Assembly: GCA_021778935.1 (NCBI GenBank)
Contig: JAJYBQ010000184.1
Location: forward strand, 1-5,043
Direction of reading: 5' to 3'
Length of the DNA stretch: 5,043 nt
Origin: Pseudomonadota bacterium
GTDB lineage: Bacteria; Pseudomonadota; Gammaproteobacteria; Burkholderiales; Burkholderiaceae
The notes beneath the pieces were generated by a model that was not told the DNA's origin, did no database searches, and saw only the letters and a program-made list of their open reading frames with translations. Positions 1-5,043 of the stretch are shown here, one piece after another. Both the position numbers and the translations under genes were made by a program. Position 1 is the stretch's first letter. The number at the start of each line of letters is the position of its first letter.

Positions 1-849
1 GTCGGCTGCCGTCGCTTCGTGGAGGAACACGTCCTGCGCGCCGTCGCCGGCGAAGCTGATGGTGAAGAGTTGCGTCTGCCCCGCCTGTGCTGGCGTCACG
101 GCGGCCAGCGCCTGGTCGAGCAGGTCGAATTGCGAGTAGATCGTCTGCTCGGACTGCGTGTCCTCGGCCCGGGCGGTGTTCGCGTCCGGCGGCGCATTCC
201 ACAGTTGTGCGCCGGGATCGATCGCCCACTGCGGTGCGAGCGTCAGGCCGAACGCCAGTACGAACGCCGCCGCGCGGCGCCAGGGGGAAAACGACGTGGG
301 CGGATGTTGCGGCGCTCGATTCTCGGGGTCGTCGGTCGCCAACGTCTCCGTCGTCGGCGCGGATTCCGGAAGACGCACGGCCGCCGCCGCGTACGCCAGC
401 GACAGCCAGATGAGGGGCGCCCAGGCCAGGGTGTCATATCGGCGATCGATCGCCGGGATGGCGTCCGCCGCCACTGCCAGCGCGGAGGCGGCAAGCGATT
501 CGATGCAGGCCAGCGCGAACGCCGCCGTCGCCAGAGGGAGGAACCCGCGCCGCGCGTCCTGCGGTTCGCCCGCCAGTTCGGCGATCCACCATGCCGCGGC
601 GAGCGCCGGCAGCGCCCAGAAGCTGACGGCAGGCAGGGCGAGCGGGTCGAACTGGCCCGCCCGGGTTCCGACGGCGTAGAAGTCGTAGGTCACGCCCAGC
701 GCCAGATTCAGCAGGAACAGCCAGAGCAGCTGGGTGCCGCTCGCGCGCACCAGACGCCATGCGCCGGGGAGGAAAAACCAGAAGGCAAACCCGCCCAGCA
801 GATTGCCGGCGAGCCCGCCGGCGAAATCCCGTTCGGGATCCGGTCTCAC
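1..849 (-). CDS. Membrane-anchored C13-family (legumain-like) peptidase, N-terminal part
   Basis: Partial gene: 283 codons are visible and the C-terminus lies beyond the left edge. I read it from a GTG at 847-849, because the frame contains no methionine codon and a weak GGGA ribosome site (857-860) sits 7 bases upstream. The protein starts VRPDPERDFAGG. It has about five hydrophobic, probably membrane-spanning stretches (residues about 41-60, 69-92, 103-128, 141-158, 191-210), then an acidic, proline-rich linker between the last two (about 161-188). The final visible part (about 236-283), with IYSQFDLLDQAL and LFTISFAGDGAQDVFLHE, resembles the start of the C13 cysteine peptidase domain found in a family of proteobacterial membrane proteins of unknown substrate. 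The catalytic His and Cys would lie outside the window, so activity cannot be judged. The gene follows pth after one base, suggesting translational coupling. Family assignment is from memory of related proteins and is moderately secure; the substrate and role are unknown. Confidence 0.7.
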   Translation of the reverse strand, partial: MRPDPERDFAGGLAGNLLGGFAFWFFLPGAWRLVRASGTQLLWLFLLNLALGVTYDFYAVGTRAGQFDPLALPAVSFWALPALAAAWWIAELAGEPQDARRGFLPLATAAFALACIESLAASALAVAADAIPAIDRRYDTLAWAPLIWLSLAYAAAAVRLPESAPTTETLATDDPENRAPQHPPTSFSPWRRAAAFVLAFGLTLAPQWAIDPGAQLWNAPPDANTARAEDTQSEQTIYSQFDLLDQALAAVTPAQAGQTQLFTISFAGDGAQDVFLHEATAAD

Positions 850-850
850 G

Positions 851-1474
851 TCAATGTCCCGACGAGGGTTTGCCGCCCGACATTGGTGCGCCGGTGCGTA
901 GGCGCAGCGCCGCCGCGTCGGATTTTCCGGCGATGATCGAATCGATCGCCGTCAATGCCCGGCCGATTCCGGCTTCGATCGCGGCATGCTCTTCACGCCG
1001 CGGCGGATGCAGCACGAAGTCCGCGACTTCCTGCGCCAGTCCCTGCGTGCGCGGGTGCCCGATGCCGATGCGCAAGCGCCAGAAATCGGGCGTGCCGATC
1101 CGGGCGCAGATGTCCTTCAAGCCGTTGTGTCCTGCAAGGCCGCCGCCCTTCTTGAGGCGTACGTCACCCGGCGAGAGGTCCAGTTCGTCGTGCGCGACGA
1201 GGATCTCTCCGGGGGCGATGCGATAGAACGCCGCCACAGCCTGGACGGACTGTCCCGACAGGTTCATGTAGGTTGCCGGCTTGAGCAGCCAGACCTCCTG
1301 CCCCGCTACCGATGCGCGCGCGATGTCGCCGAAGAACTTCCTTTCGGGACGAAACGACGCCCGCGTGCCGGCAGCCAATTCCTCGACGAACCAGAATCCG
1401 GCGTTGTGACGGGTACGCTCATATTCGGCCCCCACGTTGCCGAGGCCGACGATCAGGCGGATGCCTTGGGTCAT
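851..1474 (-). CDS. pth: Peptidyl-tRNA hydrolase
   Basis: Cytosolic enzyme that cleaves the ester bond of peptidyl-tRNAs dropped by stalled ribosomes, recycling the tRNA. The product is 207 residues; the E. coli enzyme has 194, so this one has a short extra C-terminal tail. Family features in order: N13 in IVGLGNVG, the catalytic His23 in TRHNAG, the [10 protein letters not shown] block (M70, N71), HDELDLSPG (D97) and GHNGLKDI (N117). All the active-site residues I know from the E. coli enzyme are present. Two spots differ from the usual text: GLGNVG where most have GLGNPG, and GGGLAGHNG where GGGxGGHNG is common. I chose the ATG at 1472-1474 because it aligns with the E. coli start; a TTG seven codons upstream (1493-1495) is open in frame and has a GGGAG 11 bases before it, while no good ribosome site precedes the ATG. 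It lies downstream of rplY and is nearly fused to the next gene. Confidence 0.96.
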   Translation of the reverse strand: MTQGIRLIVGLGNVGAEYERTRHNAGFWFVEELAAGTRASFRPERKFFGDIARASVAGQEVWLLKPATYMNLSGQSVQAVAAFYRIAPGEILVAHDELDLSPGDVRLKKGGGLAGHNGLKDICARIGTPDFWRLRIGIGHPRTQGLAQEVADFVLHPPRREEHAAIEAGIGRALTAIDSIIAGKSDAAALRLRTGAPMSGGKPSSGH

Positions 1475-1532
1475 TGCGATATCGCTGAAACGCAACGGGG
1501 ATCAGACTCCCGCGGGATGGCTGCACAGCCAG

Positions 1533-1564
1533 GCTCCCCCGCCCCGTCATGGGGCCGGGGGAGC
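1533..1564 (-). terminator. GC-rich stem-loop between rplY and pth
   Basis: Arms 1533-1540 (GCTCCCCC) and 1557-1564 (GGGGGAGC) pair perfectly. They are continued by GCCCC (1541-1545) with GGGGC (1551-1555), leaving one bulged base (1556) and a five-base loop. That gives 13 base pairs, nearly all G-C, beginning 23 bases after the rplY stop codon. In the transcribed (minus) direction the hairpin is followed by CTGGCTGTGCAGCC rather than a T-run, so it does not fit a standard intrinsic terminator. It may instead be a leaky terminator, a block to 3' exonuclease that protects prs-rplY message, or a processing point separating rplY from pth. Confidence 0.5.
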
Positions 1565-1587
1565 GAACTTCTTCTTCCGCGCTTCCG

Positions 1588-2244
1588 TTACTTCTTCTTG
1601 GCCGGCGGGGCCTTCGCGCCGCCCTTCGCAGCAGCAGCAGGCGCGGCCGCCGCGGCATCCGCCGCCGGTGCCTCTTCCTTCGCGCCGGCCGGCACGGTCA
1701 CCGTGACGAGCACCGGATTCTCCTTGCCGCGCCGCACGAGCGACACGCCTTCCGGCAGCTTGATGTCGGACGCGTGGACGGTTTGCTGCGCCGTCAGGCC
1801 GGACAGGTCCACCTCGATGAACTCGGGCAGATGGCGCGGCAGGCAGGCGATGTCGACCTCGGACGCGACGTGACCAACGATCGCCGCGGCGATCTTCACC
1901 GCCGGCGAATTCTCGGTGCCGACGAAGTGCAGCGGTACGCGCATGTGGATCGGTTGGTCCTCGGCGATGCGCTGGAAGTCGATGTGCAGCACGCTGGGCT
2001 TGTACGCATGCATCTGGAAATCGCGCAGCAGGACGCGCTCCGTTTGACCGTCGAGTTCCATTTCCAGGATCGAGGAGTGGAACTTCTCACGGCGCAGGGC
2101 GTGAAACAGCGGGTTGTGGGCGATTTCGATGCTCACCGGTTCCTTGCCGGCTCCGTACAGGATGCCGGGAACCTTGTCCTGGCGGCGCAGGCGGCGGCTC
2201 GCACCAGTGCCTTGCGCGGTTCGTTTACTGGCGATGATTTTCAT
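1588..2244 (-). CDS. rplY: 50S ribosomal protein L25, long Ctc/TL5-type form
   Basis: Binds 5S rRNA in the large ribosomal subunit. The 218-residue product is the two-domain form (called general stress protein Ctc or TL5), much longer than the single-domain E. coli L25 (94 residues). Residues 1-93 are the RNA-binding L25 domain, with KRTAQGTGASRRLRR, KVPGILYG and LLRDFQMHAYKPSVLHIDF as landmarks. Residues about 98-183 form the beta-rich C-terminal domain (VPLHFVGTENSPAVK ... LPEFIEVDLSGL ... IKLPEGV). Residues 184-218 are a low-complexity tail of Ala, Pro and Lys ending in KKK, probably disordered. The ATG at 2242-2244 is preceded by GGAG (2251-2254) at 6 bases, the clearest ribosome site in the window. 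It lies between prs and pth, its usual place in Betaproteobacteria. The prs-rplY gap holds two stem-loops that could regulate it. Confidence 0.97.
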   Translation of the reverse strand: MKIIASKRTAQGTGASRRLRRQDKVPGILYGAGKEPVSIEIAHNPLFHALRREKFHSSILEMELDGQTERVLLRDFQMHAYKPSVLHIDFQRIAEDQPIHMRVPLHFVGTENSPAVKIAAAIVGHVASEVDIACLPRHLPEFIEVDLSGLTAQQTVHASDIKLPEGVSLVRRGKENPVLVTVTVPAGAKEEAPAADAAAAAPAAAAKGGAKAPPAKKK

Positions 2245-2250
2245 TTCGTA

Positions 2251-2254
2251 CTCC
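2251..2254 (-). promoter_or_regulatory. Ribosome binding site of rplY
   Basis: GGAG on the minus strand, separated by six bases (TACGAA) from the rplY ATG. It is a good match to the anti-Shine-Dalgarno sequence at normal spacing. It stands out because the other genes here have weak or absent sites, which fits the high expression expected of a ribosomal protein. Confidence 0.75.
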
Positions 2255-2286
2255 GTTGGTTTGCGATGCCCCTTTGGGTCGGACCT

Positions 2287-2302
2287 CTCCGCGAATGCGG
2301 AG
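2287..2302 (-). promoter_or_regulatory. Stem-loop in the rplY leader
   Basis: CTCCGC (2287-2292) and GCGGAG (2297-2302) pair as a perfect 6-bp stem around a four-base loop, ATTC in the minus-strand RNA. It ends 32 bases upstream of the rplY ribosome site. No T-run follows in the transcribed direction, so a leader structure or an RNase site is more likely than a terminator. A role in control of rplY is inference only. Confidence 0.4.
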
Positions 2303-2318
2303 GATTGCCCGGTGCCAT

Positions 2319-2352
2319 CGGTCCGCGGGCCGCGACCAGCCGCGGCGGACCG
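2319..2352 (-). promoter_or_regulatory. Stem-loop just downstream of the prs stop codon
   Basis: CGGTCCGC (2319-2326) and GCGGACCG (2345-2352) form a perfect 8-bp stem enclosing 18 bases that can partly pair among themselves. It starts seven bases after the prs stop codon. In the minus-strand transcript it is followed by ATGGCACCGGGC, not by T residues. It could stabilise the prs 3' end, attenuate reading into rplY, or form part of a two-hairpin rplY leader with the stem at 2287-2302. Confidence 0.45.
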
Positions 2353-2359
2353 GCTGCAC

Positions 2360-3319
2360 TCACTCGATGAACAGGGAACTCACCGAGTCTCCGCGCGCGA
2401 TGCGCGAAATCGTCTCCCCCAGCAGCGCCGCACAGGAAAGCTGCCGGATCTTCGGGCAACTTGCCGCCGCTTCGCTCAGGGGAATCGAATCGGTGACGAC
2501 GATCTCGTCGAGCACCGAGTCCATGATCCGATCCACCGCCTTGCCGGACAGCACCGGATGCGTGCAGTACGCGCTCACGCGCACCGCGCCGCGCTCCCGC
2601 AAGGCGCTGGCGGCGTGGCACAGCGTATTGGCCGTGTCCACCATGTCGTCCATGATCACGCAACTGCGGCCGTTCACGTCGCCGATGATGTTCATCACCT
2701 CGGCAACGTTGGCACGCGGGCGGCGCTTGTCGATGATCGCCAGATCCGCGTCGAGGCGCTTGGCCAGCGCGCGCGCGCGCACCACGCCGCCGATGTCCGG
2801 CGACACGACGACGAGGCCGGCAGGGTTGCGTTTCCAGACGTCGCCCAGCAGGATGGGACTGGCGTAGATGTTGTCGACCGGGATGTCGAAAAACCCCTGG
2901 ATCTGGTCGGAATGGAGGTCCATCACCAGCACCCGGCTCACCCCGGCGGTCTGCAGGAGGTTGGCGACCACCTTCGCGCTGATCGCAACTCGGGCGGAAC
3001 GCGGGCGCCGGTCCTGGCGCGCATATCCGAAGTACGGAATCGCCGCCGTGATCCGTCCGACGGACGCGCGCTTGAGCGCATCGACCATGATGACCAGCTC
3101 CATGAGGTTGTCGTTGGTCGGCGCGCAGGTGGGCTGGAGTACGAAGACGTCCTTGCCGCGGACGTTCTCGTTGATCTCGACGAAAATCTCGCCGTCGGAA
3201 AATCGCGACACCGAGGCGCGTCCGAGCGGGATGTTGAGATGCTGGACGACGGCATGCGCAAGTTTCGGGTTGGCGTTACCCGAAAACACCATCAAATTAT
3301 CCGGCACTAGTGCGGACAT
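2360..3319 (-). CDS. prs: Ribose-phosphate pyrophosphokinase (PRPP synthetase)
   Basis: Transfers pyrophosphate from ATP to ribose 5-phosphate to make PRPP, the precursor for purines, pyrimidines, NAD, histidine and tryptophan; cytosolic, and hexameric in the class I family. The product has 319 residues, against 315 in E. coli. Landmarks: [17 protein letters not shown] (39-55), [12 protein letters not shown] (65-76), [17 protein letters not shown] (95-111, ATP contacts), [12 protein letters not shown] (134-145, with His136), [18 protein letters not shown] (170-187), [10 protein letters not shown] (195-204, Lys198) and the phosphate-binding loop [10 protein letters not shown] (224-233). The loop reads DTANTL where E. 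coli has DTGGTL; I believe this variant also occurs in related bacteria. The ATG at 3317-3319 gives the N-terminus [20 protein letters not shown], which fits relatives. No convincing Shine-Dalgarno is visible: a purine-rich GAGAAAGA (3329-3336) is close but off-spaced, and a 9-base imperfect palindrome (3323-3331) overlaps it. It lies downstream of tRNA-Gln and upstream of rplY. Confidence 0.98.
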   Translation of the reverse strand: MSALVPDNLMVFSGNANPKLAHAVVQHLNIPLGRASVSRFSDGEIFVEINENVRGKDVFVLQPTCAPTNDNLMELVIMVDALKRASVGRITAAIPYFGYARQDRRPRSARVAISAKVVANLLQTAGVSRVLVMDLHSDQIQGFFDIPVDNIYASPILLGDVWKRNPAGLVVVSPDIGGVVRARALAKRLDADLAIIDKRRPRANVAEVMNIIGDVNGRSCVIMDDMVDTANTLCHAASALRERGAVRVSAYCTHPVLSGKAVDRIMDSVLDEIVVTDSIPLSEAAASCPKIRQLSCAALLGETISRIARGDSVSSLFIE

Positions 3320-3386
3320 ACGAGACAGTCTTTCTCAGCCGGAGGCCCACTTGTCATGGCCGCAGGGGATGTGCGAAGGAGTGCGC

Positions 3387-3401
3387 AAACCCCCTTGGGG
3401 G
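3387..3401 (-). terminator. C5/G5 hairpin with short T-run between tRNA-Gln and prs
   Basis: In the minus strand CCCCCAAGGGGG is followed directly by TTT. The arms are 3397-3401 and 3390-3394, with only two bases between them, so the usable stem is about four G-C pairs. The T-run is three bases and then becomes GC-rich. It resembles a weak intrinsic terminator after the tRNA, but prs lies only 68 bases further on and would then need its own promoter, for which I see no clear -35/-10 pair. Confidence 0.35.
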
Positions 3402-3412
3402 CCGATCCGCAG

Positions 3413-3427
3413 GCACCTCGCAGGTGC
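3413..3427 (-). other. Perfect hairpin abutting the tRNA-Gln 3' end
   Basis: GCACCT and AGGTGC (arms 3422-3427 and 3413-3418) form a perfect 6-bp stem with a three-base GCG loop. It begins at the very next base after the encoded CCA of tRNA-Gln. There is no T-run after it. It may influence 3' trimming of the precursor or form a two-part terminator with the hairpin at 3387-3401. Confidence 0.45.
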
Positions 3428-3504
3428 TGGCTGGGGAGGAAGGATTCGAACCCTCGTATGGCGGAATCAAAATCCGCTGCCTTAACCAACTTGGCGACTC
3501 CCCA
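3428..3504 (-). tRNA. tRNA-Gln (anticodon TTG)
   Basis: A 77-base cloverleaf with CCA encoded in the DNA. The acceptor arm is TGGGGAG pairing with CTCCCCA, with discriminator G. The D arm is GCC...GGC. The anticodon stem GCGGA/TCCGC encloses TTTTGAT, whose centre TTG reads CAA and, by wobble, CAG. The variable region is CATAC, and the T arm is GAGGG-TTCGAAT-CCTTC with one G-T pair. The weak first pair (T1-A72) and discriminator G73 are known identity elements for glutaminyl-tRNA synthetase, which agrees with the anticodon. The gene starts 22 bases after the ispE stop and no strong promoter is evident, so it is probably cut from a longer lolB-ispE transcript. The base before position 1 is C and can pair with the discriminator G, lengthening the acceptor stem in the precursor. 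Confidence 0.97.
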
Positions 3505-3526
3505 GCACGAAACCGAAATCGGTACG

Positions 3527-4414
3527 CTACCAATCCGCCAGCGCGAACTCCGGCAAGCCCGGCACTGCCCAGACGGACCATCGCTGCCCGGGCGGAACCG
3601 CGTCTCGCAATGAACCGGCGACCCGCTGTGCTGCATCCAGGTCTCGGAACACGCCAAAACATGCGGACCCCGAGCCGCTCATGCGGGCCGGACCATGCCG
3701 TTCCAGCGCCTGCAGCGCAGCATTCACCGGCGGAACGCTCCGACGCACCACCACTTCCAGATCGTTGGATCCGAAAAGGCCGGCCGCTGGATCGGAAAGC
3801 GCCGCGGAAAAGCCCGATATTGTCGTCCGTTTGTGATCTCGTGTCAATTTCGGATCGGAAAACACCCCTGCCGTGGCCACCGGGACGCCCGGAAACACAA
3901 TGACATACGCTGTGGCCGGCGCCGGGACCGGAACGCACCGCTCCCCGATTCCCTCAACGAACGCCGCGCCGCGCCCGAGGAAGAATGGCACGTCCGCTCC
4001 CAGGCCGAGCGCGAGTTTCGCCAGTTCGTCGCGGCTCCGTCCCAGGTCCCACAGGCGGTTGAGCGCAATCAGCGTGGTCGCCGCGTCGGACGATCCGCCG
4101 CCCAGGCCGGCACCGACCGGAATGCGCTTCTCCACCCGGATCTCGACCCCCGGGCGTCCGCCGCCGGGTACGGTCGCCTGCAGCGCCCGCGCCGCTCGCA
4201 CCGCGAGATCCCGGTCCTCCGGCCCCGTCAGGTCGCCGGTGCGCACAACCTGTCCGTCGTCGCGCCAGATGAAATCGAGCGTGTCGCACAGATCCACCGG
4301 AACGAAGACCGACTGCAGTTCGTGGTATCCGTCGTCCCGTCTCCCCACGACGTGCAGGAATAGATTCAGCTTGGCGGGCGCGGGCAGGCCCAAAAAATGA
4401 CGCGGCAAATCCAT
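3527..4414 (-). CDS. ispE: 4-diphosphocytidyl-2-C-methyl-D-erythritol kinase
   Basis: GHMP-family kinase that phosphorylates the 2-hydroxyl of CDP-methylerythritol with ATP, the fourth step of the MEP route to isopentenyl diphosphate; cytosolic. The product has 295 residues, the usual length. Visible features: PAPAKLNLFLHVVGRRDDGYHELQ (11-34) with the active-site Lys15 and the substrate-binding DGYH; the glycine-rich ATP loop PVGAGLGGGSSDAA (99-112); LGADVPFFLGRGAAFVEGIGE (138-158) with catalytic Asp141; SNDLE (216-220); and the C-terminal GHMP motif MSGSGSACFGVF (245-256). No key residue is missing. The ATG at 4412-4414 lies 5 bases past the last base of the lolB stop. The ribosome site is poor (a GGGA 10 bases upstream, inside lolB), so translation is probably coupled to lolB. 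tRNA-Gln follows. Confidence 0.97.
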   Translation of the reverse strand: MDLPRHFLGLPAPAKLNLFLHVVGRRDDGYHELQSVFVPVDLCDTLDFIWRDDGQVVRTGDLTGPEDRDLAVRAARALQATVPGGGRPGVEIRVEKRIPVGAGLGGGSSDAATTLIALNRLWDLGRSRDELAKLALGLGADVPFFLGRGAAFVEGIGERCVPVPAPATAYVIVFPGVPVATAGVFSDPKLTRDHKRTTISGFSAALSDPAAGLFGSNDLEVVVRRSVPPVNAALQALERHGPARMSGSGSACFGVFRDLDAAQRVAGSLRDAVPPGQRWSVWAVPGLPEFALADW

Positions 4415-4418
4415 CGGT

Positions 4419-4985
4419 TCACGATCCCGTCTGATCCAATATCACCCGCAGGCCCACCTGCGGCATTCCATCCTGCGCCGGCCGGTTCATCCGCAGGCGC
4501 CGGCGCGTGCCGAAATCCACGGTGACGATCCATCCATCCTGCTCGAACCGCCGCGTGAACCCGTCGGCGGCAAGCGTACGGAAGGGCCGCCCTGGGGACG
4601 GCCGGCCCCGCACCCAGTCCGGTAGCCCGGCCACCGGCAGCGACCAGCCCAGCACGCGGCGGGACAAGGATTGCGCGTCCGGCCCGCGCTCGATCCGAAC
4701 CGTGCCGCCGTCCGGAACGAGCACCCGCGCACCGCCGCGTTCGGTTTCGATGCGCGCCAGCGTGGCGCCCAAGGGGGAGACGAGGTCCAGCGTCAACGCC
4801 TGTCTGCCGACCAGCAGGGAAAACCGGCCCGTCCAGGCCTTTTGCTGCCGCGCTCCCGTCACGGCGAGCGCGAAGCGCCCCTCGTAGTCCCGTTGCGCTG
4901 CCGGCGGTGGCGGCAGACTCGCGCACGCCGCGAGCACCAACGCCGCGGCGGCAGCCGAACTTCGCGACCGCAATGATCCCGACAT
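4419..4985 (-). CDS. lolB: Outer-membrane lipoprotein receptor LolB
   Basis: Outer-membrane lipoprotein that takes lipoproteins from the periplasmic carrier LolA and inserts them into the inner leaflet of the outer membrane. The product has 188 residues. It starts with a short basic region and an alanine-rich hydrophobic stretch ending in the lipobox LAAC (18-21). Cys21 would be the lipidated residue; the next residue is Ala, not Asp, which fits sorting to the outer membrane. The mature part has family-like strands: YEGRFALAV, WTGRFSLLVG, LTLDLVSPLGATLARIE (about 64-80), LPDWVRGRP (121-129) and DGWIVTVDFG (150-159). The exposed PLG turn (71-73) may correspond to the loop carrying the functional leucine in E. 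coli LolB; I infer this without an alignment. The ATG overlaps the stop of the upstream gene (TGATG), and position next to ispE strongly supports the call, since LolB sequences diverge widely. Confidence 0.92.
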   Translation of the reverse strand: MSGSLRSRSSAAAAALVLAACASLPPPPAAQRDYEGRFALAVTGARQQKAWTGRFSLLVGRQALTLDLVSPLGATLARIETERGGARVLVPDGGTVRIERGPDAQSLSRRVLGWSLPVAGLPDWVRGRPSPGRPFRTLAADGFTRRFEQDGWIVTVDFGTRRRLRMNRPAQDGMPQVGLRVILDQTGS

Positions 4986-5043
4986 CAGGGCTTGATATGC
5001 AGCCGCCGCAGGGTTTCCTGCAGCGTACCGCTGTCGCTTAGAT
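4985..5043 (-). CDS. C-terminal end of a probable tetratricopeptide-repeat protein
   Basis: Only the last 18 complete codons and the TGA stop (4985-4987) are inside the window; the frame is open to the right edge. The visible tail includes SDSGTLQETLRRLHIKP, which resembles the end of the helical-repeat proteins that often precede lolB in Betaproteobacteria. The stop codon shares its final A with the lolB ATG, so the two genes should be translationally coupled. The call rests mostly on gene order, because the fragment is too short to show repeats. Confidence 0.5.
   Translation of the reverse strand, partial: LSDSGTLQETLRRLHIKP

Noticed and set aside
19..936. Long open frame on the plus strand (305 codons) over the left end
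   Set aside because: It is rich in Arg, Gly and Gln with no recognisable domain, and lies antisense to the C13 peptidase and pth 3' end, whose reading is much more protein-like. Typical high-GC shadow frame.
1519..1530. Small inverted repeat GGCTGCACAGCC upstream of pth
   Set aside because: Only 4-5 pairs with a 2-4 base loop; expected by chance in sequence this GC-rich.
2114..3310. 398-codon open frame on the plus strand antisense to prs
   Set aside because: It mirrors the codon structure of prs and rplY, has an Arg/His/Asp-rich composition and shows no family motif; prs on the other strand is unambiguous.
3310..3412. Promoter for prs in the tRNA-prs gap
   Set aside because: TTGCGC after the C5/G5 hairpin has no acceptable -10 at 16-18 bases; too weak to report.
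3505..3590. Possible dedicated promoter for tRNA-Gln within the ispE 3' end
   Set aside because: The best pair I could place (TTCGCG, 17 bases, TACCGA) matches the consensus poorly; the tRNA is as easily explained by processing of an upstream transcript.
1..5043. Search for mobile elements, CRISPR-like repeats or defence genes
   Set aside because: No spaced direct repeats, transposase-like proteins or composition break were seen; the window is a conserved housekeeping block.

Overview
The window looks like a piece of betaproteobacterial chromosome. It is very GC-rich, and everything I can support is encoded on the minus strand. The gene order, in the direction of transcription (high to low coordinates), is: C-terminus of a probable TPR protein, lolB, ispE, tRNA-Gln(TTG), prs, rplY (the long 'Ctc' form of L25), pth, and the N-terminal part of a membrane-anchored C13-family peptidase. 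From general knowledge, lolB-ispE-tRNA-Gln-prs-rplY-pth is a conserved housekeeping block in Betaproteobacteria. Together with the protein sequences, that is the basis for the assignment; I cannot name a genus.

Layout. 4985-5043 is the tail of the upstream gene, whose stop overlaps the lolB start (TGATG). lolB (4419-4985) and ispE (3527-4414) are 4 bases apart. The tRNA-Gln (3428-3504) begins 22 bases after the ispE stop and has an encoded CCA. A perfect 6-bp hairpin abuts the CCA. The 108-base gap to prs (2360-3319) also holds a C5/G5 hairpin. The 115-base prs-rplY gap holds two GC-rich stem-loops, and the 113-base rplY-pth gap (1475-1587) holds a 13-bp hairpin. None of these hairpins is followed by a proper T-run in the transcribed direction, so they could be attenuators, processing sites or 3'-end stabilisers as easily as terminators. 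pth (851-1474) is followed after one base by the GTG start of the peptidase gene, which runs off the left edge.

The genes serve core functions: outer-membrane lipoprotein insertion (LolB), isoprenoid precursor synthesis by the MEP pathway (IspE), glutamine decoding (tRNA-Gln), PRPP supply (Prs), the 5S rRNA-binding ribosomal protein L25, and recycling of peptidyl-tRNA (Pth). The last three tie nucleotide supply to translation. The least understood gene is the C13-type membrane peptidase tightly coupled to pth. I see no mobile element, CRISPR array, prophage or clearly new system. The long open frames on the plus strand are antisense shadows caused by high GC. No stretch over 300 bases lacks a gene.
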